Below are positions 62,730-64,000 of a stretch of 64,000 nt of DNA, in pieces. Position 1 is the stretch's first letter. The number at the start of each line of letters is the position of its first letter. The notes beneath the pieces were generated by a model. That model saw only the letters and a list, made by a program, of their open reading frames with translations. It ran no database searches and was not told where the DNA came from. Location of the stretch: assembly GCF_014905115.1 (NCBI RefSeq), contig NZ_CP041235.1:1984001-2048000 (forward strand). The letters are read 5' to 3'. This stretch comes from Sulfurimonas sediminis (GTDB taxonomy: Bacteria > Campylobacterota > Campylobacteria > Campylobacterales > Sulfurimonadaceae). The position numbers and the translations under genes were made by a program.

Positions 62730-64000
62730 ATCAAAAATCAGGTTTTAAAAGACAATTTCGGACACAATAGTTTCAGAGAGTTGCAAGAAGAAGGTGTGGA
62801 TGCCATCTTAAACGGACAGGATTTACTGATGATACTGCCAACCGGCGGCGGGAAATCTCTTGTTTATCAACTTCCAACCATGATGATGGAGGGCATTACC
62901 ATTGTTATATCTCCGCTTATTGCACTGATGCAAGATCAGGTACGCGCCCTGCAGGCACAAAATATTTCCGCTCAAATGATAAGCTCGGCACAGAGTCATG
63001 AAGAGGTGCAAGATATTATATCACAGGCATACAGCGGGGCTTTGAAATTTTTATACCTCTCTCCAGAGCGCCTGAACAACGGACATACCATTGAACTGCT
63101 TCGGGGTTTACATGTAAACTTTTTCGTTATAGATGAAGCACACTGCATCTCCCAATGGGGGCATGAGTTTCGAGATGACTACCGTGCTTTGGGAAATTTA
63201 AAACATAATTTTCCAAACACGACCATCGCCGCTTTTACGGCAACTTCAACCGACAATGTCACACAGGATATTTTAAGAGAATTGCGTCTTGAAAATCCGC
63301 TTCTACTCAAAGGAAAGGTATTTCGTAAAAATATTTTTATCTCCGCACAAAGACGCATCAGCAACGGGCATGCTCAGCTTAAAAATTTTCTCTCACGCCA
63401 TCAAGACGAGAGTGGTATCATTTATGTCAGTTCGCGTAAAAAAGCCGAAGAGCTAAGTGCTTTTTTAAATGTAAACGGCTACAAATCACTTGCCTATCAT
63501 GCCGGACTGCCTCAACATGTAAGAGAGCAGAATTTTAAAATCTTTGTCAATGACAAAATCAACATCATGGTTGCCACCATCGCCTTTGGCATGGGTATAG
63601 ACAAAAGTGACATTCGTTTTGTCGTGCATATGAGCCTGCCAAAATCACAGGAGAATTATTATCAGGAGATTGGTCGTGCGGGGCGTGACGGAGAAGACAG
63701 TGAAGTGCTACTGCTTTTTAATGCAGGTGATATGGCACAGCATAAACGCTTTTTAGCAGAGATTACAAACGAAGAGTACAAAGCCCATCTTGATAAAAAA
63801 ATAGACAAAATATACAAATATGCCACCAGTGAAATCTGCTTTCACAAACAACTCGCCGAATACTTTAACGATACCCTTGATGCGTGTAAAGAGCGTTGCG
63901 ACAACTGCCTGACATCCGATGACAAACGACAAGACATCACAAAAGAGGCACAAATGGTTCTGAGTACGATTTATAAAACAAATCAGAGCTTCGGGAAAAA
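62730..64000 (+). CDS. recQ: ATP-dependent DNA helicase RecQ (partial, runs off the window)
   Basis: An open frame continues to the window end (about 423 codons). It has the RecQ helicase motifs: ILPTGGGKSLVYQLP (Walker A), SPLIALMQDQV, VIDEAHCISQWGHEFR (DEAH), AFTATST, AYHAGL, VATIAFGMGIDKSD and QEIGRAGRDG. Zinc cysteines follow (CKERCDNC). The family start KNQVLKDNFGH follows an ATC at 62730-62732, five bases after GGAG. The alternative is a TTG at 62709 in frame with a poor ribosome site. The exact start is therefore uncertain. Confidence 0.93.
   Translation, partial: MKNQVLKDNFGHNSFRELQEEGVDAILNGQDLLMILPTGGGKSLVYQLPTMMMEGITIVISPLIALMQDQVRALQAQNISAQMISSAQSHEEVQDIISQAYSGALKFLYLSPERLNNGHTIELLRGLHVNFFVIDEAHCISQWGHEFRDDYRALGNLKHNFPNTTIAAFTATSTDNVTQDILRELRLENPLLLKGKVFRKNIFISAQRRISNGHAQLKNFLSRHQDESGIIYVSSRKKAEELSAFLNVNGYKSLAYHAGLPQHVREQNFKIFVNDKINIMVATIAFGMGIDKSDIRFVVHMSLPKSQENYYQEIGRAGRDGEDSEVLLLFNAGDMAQHKRFLAEITNEEYKAHLDKKIDKIYKYATSEICFHKQLAEYFNDTLDACKERCDNCLTSDDKRQDITKEAQMVLSTIYKTNQSFGK
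63106..63119. repeat. longest example of the iterated palindrome TTACATGTAA
   Basis: GTTTACATGTAAAC is a 14-base perfect palindrome inside recQ. Its core TACATGTA occurs 21 times in the window by my reading, always within genes. Other full TTACATGTAA copies start at 2136, 4032, 8052, 16878, 17624, 21619, 22437, 37525, 46233 and 58594. Confidence 0.7.

Noticed and set aside
1-64000. CRISPR arrays, tRNA or rRNA genes, prophage
   Set aside because: No regularly spaced direct repeats, cloverleaf tRNA signatures, rRNA segments or phage structural genes were recognised on reading both strands.

Overview
The window looks like chromosomal DNA of a chemolithotrophic Campylobacterota (Epsilonproteobacteria), probably close to Sulfurimonas. 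This is inferred from the low GC content, dense two-strand gene packing, a two-heme cytochrome c1 in a petABC operon, a glutamine synthetase lacking the adenylylation tyrosine (as described for Helicobacter), many c-di-GMP proteins, and periplasmic sulfur-handling proteins. No species can be assigned from the sequence alone.

Layout. 1-9.2 kb: tail of pstB, phoU and a PhoR/PhosS-type kinase, then a convergent sensor kinase plus response-regulator diguanylate cyclase, an OlsF-like acyltransferase fusion and an EAL-CBS-GGDEF protein. 9.3-14 kb: glnA, a palindromic repeat pair split by a 1309-bp ISAs1-family IS, and leuA. 14-24.2 kb: an eight-gene overlapping minus-strand operon (alaS, CopD-like, maf, two tandem diguanylate cyclases, bioF, ABC ATPase, PBP1A). 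24.3-25.6 kb: a second, apparently identical copy of the IS in the opposite orientation. 25.7-34.9 kb: DUF302 protein, oleate hydratase, RNase Z, an ArsR/rhodanese/DsrE group, aldehyde dehydrogenase, an HD-GYP protein and YraN. 35-40.5 kb: a formate-dehydrogenase-like molybdoenzyme, then a class I aminotransferase, homoserine dehydrogenase and SDR operon. 40.6-42.1 kb: a MITE-like element carrying a frameshifted ISAs1-family IS inside its terminal repeat. 42-47 kb: envelope proteins, three rRNA methyltransferases and L31. 46.7-54.6 kb: moeA, sufBCDE-sufT, queD, queE, moaA. 54.7-58 kb: RDD protein and petABC. 58-64 kb: mnmG and neighbours, a Sel1-repeat protein, riboflavin synthase and the start of recQ.

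How the genes fit together: molybdenum cofactor genes (moaA, moeA) and Fe-S assembly (suf) can supply the molybdoenzyme, the Rieske protein and the radical-SAM enzymes encoded here. Five proteins make, degrade or probably sense c-di-GMP.

The most unusual signals are at the DNA level. The palindrome TTACATGTAA (core TACATGTA) occurs far more often than base composition predicts and lies inside genes in several reading frames. There are at least three families of intergenic hairpin repeats. One IS is nested in a MITE. The two intact ISs carry a transposase whose only plausible start codon is ATC behind a strong ribosome binding site. No CRISPR array, tRNA, rRNA or prophage was seen.
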